DNA of 64,000 nt from Nipponacmea schrenckii (lineage: Eukaryota; Mollusca; Gastropoda; Lottiidae), in assembly GCA_030562195.1 (NCBI GenBank), contig JAUJPP010000005.1, forward strand, positions 41,403,106 to 41,467,105, written 5' to 3'. The position numbers were made by a program, and so were the translations under genes. The notes under the pieces are model-generated. The model saw nothing but the letters and a program-made list of their open reading frames with translations. It made no database searches and was not told the DNA's origin. Of this stretch, positions 61,295-64,000 are shown one piece after another; within the stretch, counting starts at the first letter, position 1; each line of letters starts with the position of its first letter.

Positions 61295-62044
61295 CAATAA
61301 TTATTATAGATATAGACTTCTTTTCATTCTTTTAAACACAACGTTTCATTACACATACAGGTAATGTTTCATTACACATACAGTTAACAAATGACTTGAG
61401 AACGTTGCCTGTATGTGTAATGAAACTTTACCTGTATGTGTAATGAAACGTTACCTGTATGTGTAATGGAACGTTACCTGTATGTGTAATGAAACGTTAC
61501 CTGTATGTGTAATGAAACGTTACCTGTATGTGAAATGAAACGTTACCTGTATGTGTAATTTAAACGTTACCTGTATGTGTAATGAAACGTTACCTGTATG
61601 TGTAATGAAACGTTACCTGTATGTGTAATGAAACGTTACCTGTATGTGTAATGAAACGTTACCTGTATGTGTAATGAAACGTTACCTGTATGTGTAATGA
61701 AACGTTACCTGTGTGTGTAATGAAACGTTACCTGTGTGTGTAATGAAACGTTACCTGTATGTGTAATGAAACGTTACCTGTGTGTGTAATGAAAGTTACC
61801 TGTATGTGTAATGAAACGTTACCTGTTGTGTAATGAAACGTTACCTGTATGTGTAATGAAACGTTACCTGTATGTGTAATGAAACGTTACCTGTATGTGT
61901 AATGAAACATTACCTGTATGTGTAATGAAACGTTACCTGTATGTGTAATGAAACGTTACCTGTATGTGTAATGAAACGTTACCTGTATGTGTAATGAAAT
62001 GTTGTGTTTAAAAGAATAAAAAGTCTATATCTATAATAATTGTT
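61295..62044. mobile_element. Inverted-repeat element filled by a 23-bp minisatellite
   Basis: Left arm from caataattattatagatata through cttttaaacacaacgtttca; right arm is its complement ending at about 62044. Between them lies a tandem array; at the left the first two array units are themselves inverted relative to the rest (61340-61384). No coding sequence. Confidence 0.65.
61385..62005 (+). repeat. 23-bp minisatellite, about 27 copies
   Basis: Unit contains gttacctgtatgtgtaatga; nearly perfect with rare g/a swaps (tgtgtgtg variants near 61710-61790). Confidence 0.95.
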
Positions 62045-63534
62045 GTCTTTTAAAAAATAGTGCTGTTACAATCAAGGTAGATGAAGAATGATAAAACTCC
62101 AATTCTTTTCATTTCAAAATCTCACAACATTTTAGCCAATGTTTTCAACAGTCAAAGCGTTTCCCTCACTGCACACTGCTTGTTTTTTTGTTTATTTTTC
62201 TTAAATAGTGAAAGAAACAGTTATATTTGCTTAAAATGTAATCTATATCAGAAACACAGAATGAGTTTTGGCATTTCTTTAAATTGAGTTATCTCCCTTA
62301 TACCATTAGGCATTTAAAAAAAAAAAAAAAAATGAAGATAGCAGGAGTGTAGACCAGAGAACACTCAATGATGCTTTGAATCTAATCCGAGGTAAACACA
62401 TGAATGTAGATGTATATGTATGTTTTCATGAGCTGTGATGTACATATCTAACTTTATACATCTCTTTTGGCTAATATCTTCGATGTCCTTGCTTCATCTT
62501 AAACAAACTTGGGGTTGAATCTCAAGAAATGAAATGAATGGAGTTTTACGTCCTACTCTTCTACACCTAATGGACTAATGTCATGAAAAACAGATGAGCT
62601 CATTATAAACGTAAAAGGGTGATTATGGGGAATATTTTAAATTAGGACTGATTTCATCTTAAAATCATGATGAGACCTTCACCATAGTGGTCACCAGTTG
62701 TGTATGGTAGCAAATAATAATTACAGTCACAAGTTTTTAACACAATTCCCATGCAACTGTGGTGCCTATTGGGTAAAATACTCCTTGACCACTTTTATAA
62801 TTCACCACCATATATATCTGGTAATCATTCAGGTGTAAGGGAACTCTAATTAGTGTTATATTCCTTCACCTGTTGTATTCTTATCCATCTGAACATAAAT
62901 TGTTACCAAGTTTGAAATATTAAAAAAGATTTTTTCATCAATCTTAGAATAAAATCAATGAAGATTAAAATCTTAGGCTTTCTTGACTACCTTTTTTTTT
63001 ATAATGAAATCTGGTTAATTGCATTATTTAACATTGATGAACAAATAGGACCATGATCAAGCAAATTAAAATCCCAAACCAGTGCCTCTGTGACATTTCC
63101 ATCTTTCACTTTATATTCAGTCAAAGTATTATCATTGTTAAATTTTGTAACAGATTTTTCTAGGCTTAGGTTTAAGCATCTCCACACTGTCAATAGTCAC
63201 TTTTCTTGAATAATGAAGGTTTGTAACTAGCAATTTGATTGGATTGTAAGCTCCCAAATAGAACCAATCATAGCAGCTCAGCTAATTGTTTATAGTCTTA
63301 TTCTTTTGTCTCACGCCATAAAAATAACAGACGTGAACCTAATTGGAGACCTTTAAATTACAACACCAGACTAAATCAGCGGAATGACGTGAAGGGTCAT
63401 ATAGTATAGAAAAGTAGTTTGGTGAGGTCACACCTTTAAAACGTCTCTTAATGTCTAGATTCTGGTAACTTGGTCAGATGCATTAACCTGCACACAATTC
63501 TATTTAAAATTTACTAGATACAAGAAAGGGGACT
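62045..63534. other. Intergenic, no gene recognised
   Basis: A minus-strand SINE family B tail lies at about 62530-62590 (gttttacgtcctactcttct). A poly-A run lies near 62317-62331. ORFs at 62081-62287 and 62999-63193 have no family resemblance or splice context. Confidence 0.4.
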
Positions 63535-63870
63535 ATTGCAGTGCTGTGTTAACATAGGCATTGTGTTAACCTAAGTGCTGTGTTAACTAGGCATTGTGTT
63601 AACCTAGGTGCTGTGTTAACGTAGTGGGACCATTGTGTTAACCTAGGTGCTGTGTTAACTATTGGCATTGTGTTAACCTAGGTGCTGTGTTAACATGGCA
63701 TTGTGTTAACCTAGGTGCTGTGTTAATCTAGGTGCTGTGTTAACATGGGCATTGTGTTAACCTAGGTGCTGTGTTAATGTAGGTGCTGTGTTAACCTAGG
63801 CATTGTGTTAACCTAGGTGATGTGTTAATCTAGGTGCTGTGTGAACCTAGGCGTTATGTTAGCCTGGGTG
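63535..63870 (+). repeat. 17/34-bp minisatellite
   Basis: Alternating half-units gtgctgtgttaacctag and gcattgtgttaacctag, about 18 half-units with small gaps. The last 130 bp of the window after it hold nothing recognisable. Confidence 0.9.
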
Positions 63871-64000
63871 CTGTTTTAATATTGAAGGTTTTTGCATCAA
63901 TTGGGTAATACGTACCACTGATTATAAAAAGAACGAATGTTGAGAAAGGTTTTTCTATATAACTATATTTATACAGAGTAGCATACAATAGTTAATAATA

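Overview
This window looks like a stretch of an AT-rich, intron-rich animal genome, most likely a mollusc (perhaps a gastropod). The lineage is an inference from gene content, small phase-conserved exons, tRNA-like SINEs and very abundant minisatellites; no species could be determined. Exon borders below were set by hand from AG/GT sites, reading phase and family similarity, so they are predictions without transcript support.

Layout. (1) 995-8418, + strand: the last ten exons of an Atrophin/RERE-type nuclear co-repressor, including the RE-dipeptide tract and an ALxxLxxY Atro box; its N-terminal half lies upstream of the window. (2) 8419-15209: its 3' UTR, a 38-bp and an 86-bp minisatellite, and MITE copies. 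(3) 15210-24062, - strand: a complete nine-exon proton/myo-inositol cotransporter (SLC2A13/HMIT-like, 608 aa), with a SINE-derived 74-bp tandem array, a pogo/Tigger-like element and a 22-bp satellite in its introns. (4) 24451-26438: a DNA transposon with a perfect 20-bp terminus, a 6-bp target duplication, minisatellite-filled inverted arms and a broken helix-turn-helix transposase remnant (IS3EU-like in my reading). (5) 26987-32795, - strand: a small family of cysteine-rich secreted, probably GPI-anchored proteins that I do not recognise. It comprises one intact five-exon gene (30767-32795) and one decayed copy (26987-28770). (6) 31841-45790: a roughly 7-kb block present twice in tandem, each copy with a 79-bp satellite array. 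Sequence quality drops toward the central junction from both sides, which points to an assembly artefact rather than a real duplication. (7) 45762-56778, + strand: a 20-exon gene for a protein with ankyrin repeats, a discoidin-like (F5/8 type C) domain, a SAM domain and a beta-rich C-terminus. It has one apparent 1-bp frameshift in exon 9. (8) 56779-64000: 3' UTR, SINEs, an inverted-repeat element filled with a 23-bp minisatellite, and another minisatellite; no convincing gene.

The three main gene products (nuclear co-repressor, membrane transporter, cytoplasmic scaffold) show no sign of acting together; this is ordinary eukaryotic gene neighbourhood. The items most worth follow-up are the unrecognised secreted family, the ankyrin-discoidin-SAM architecture, the transposon with minisatellite arms, and the suspected misassembly.
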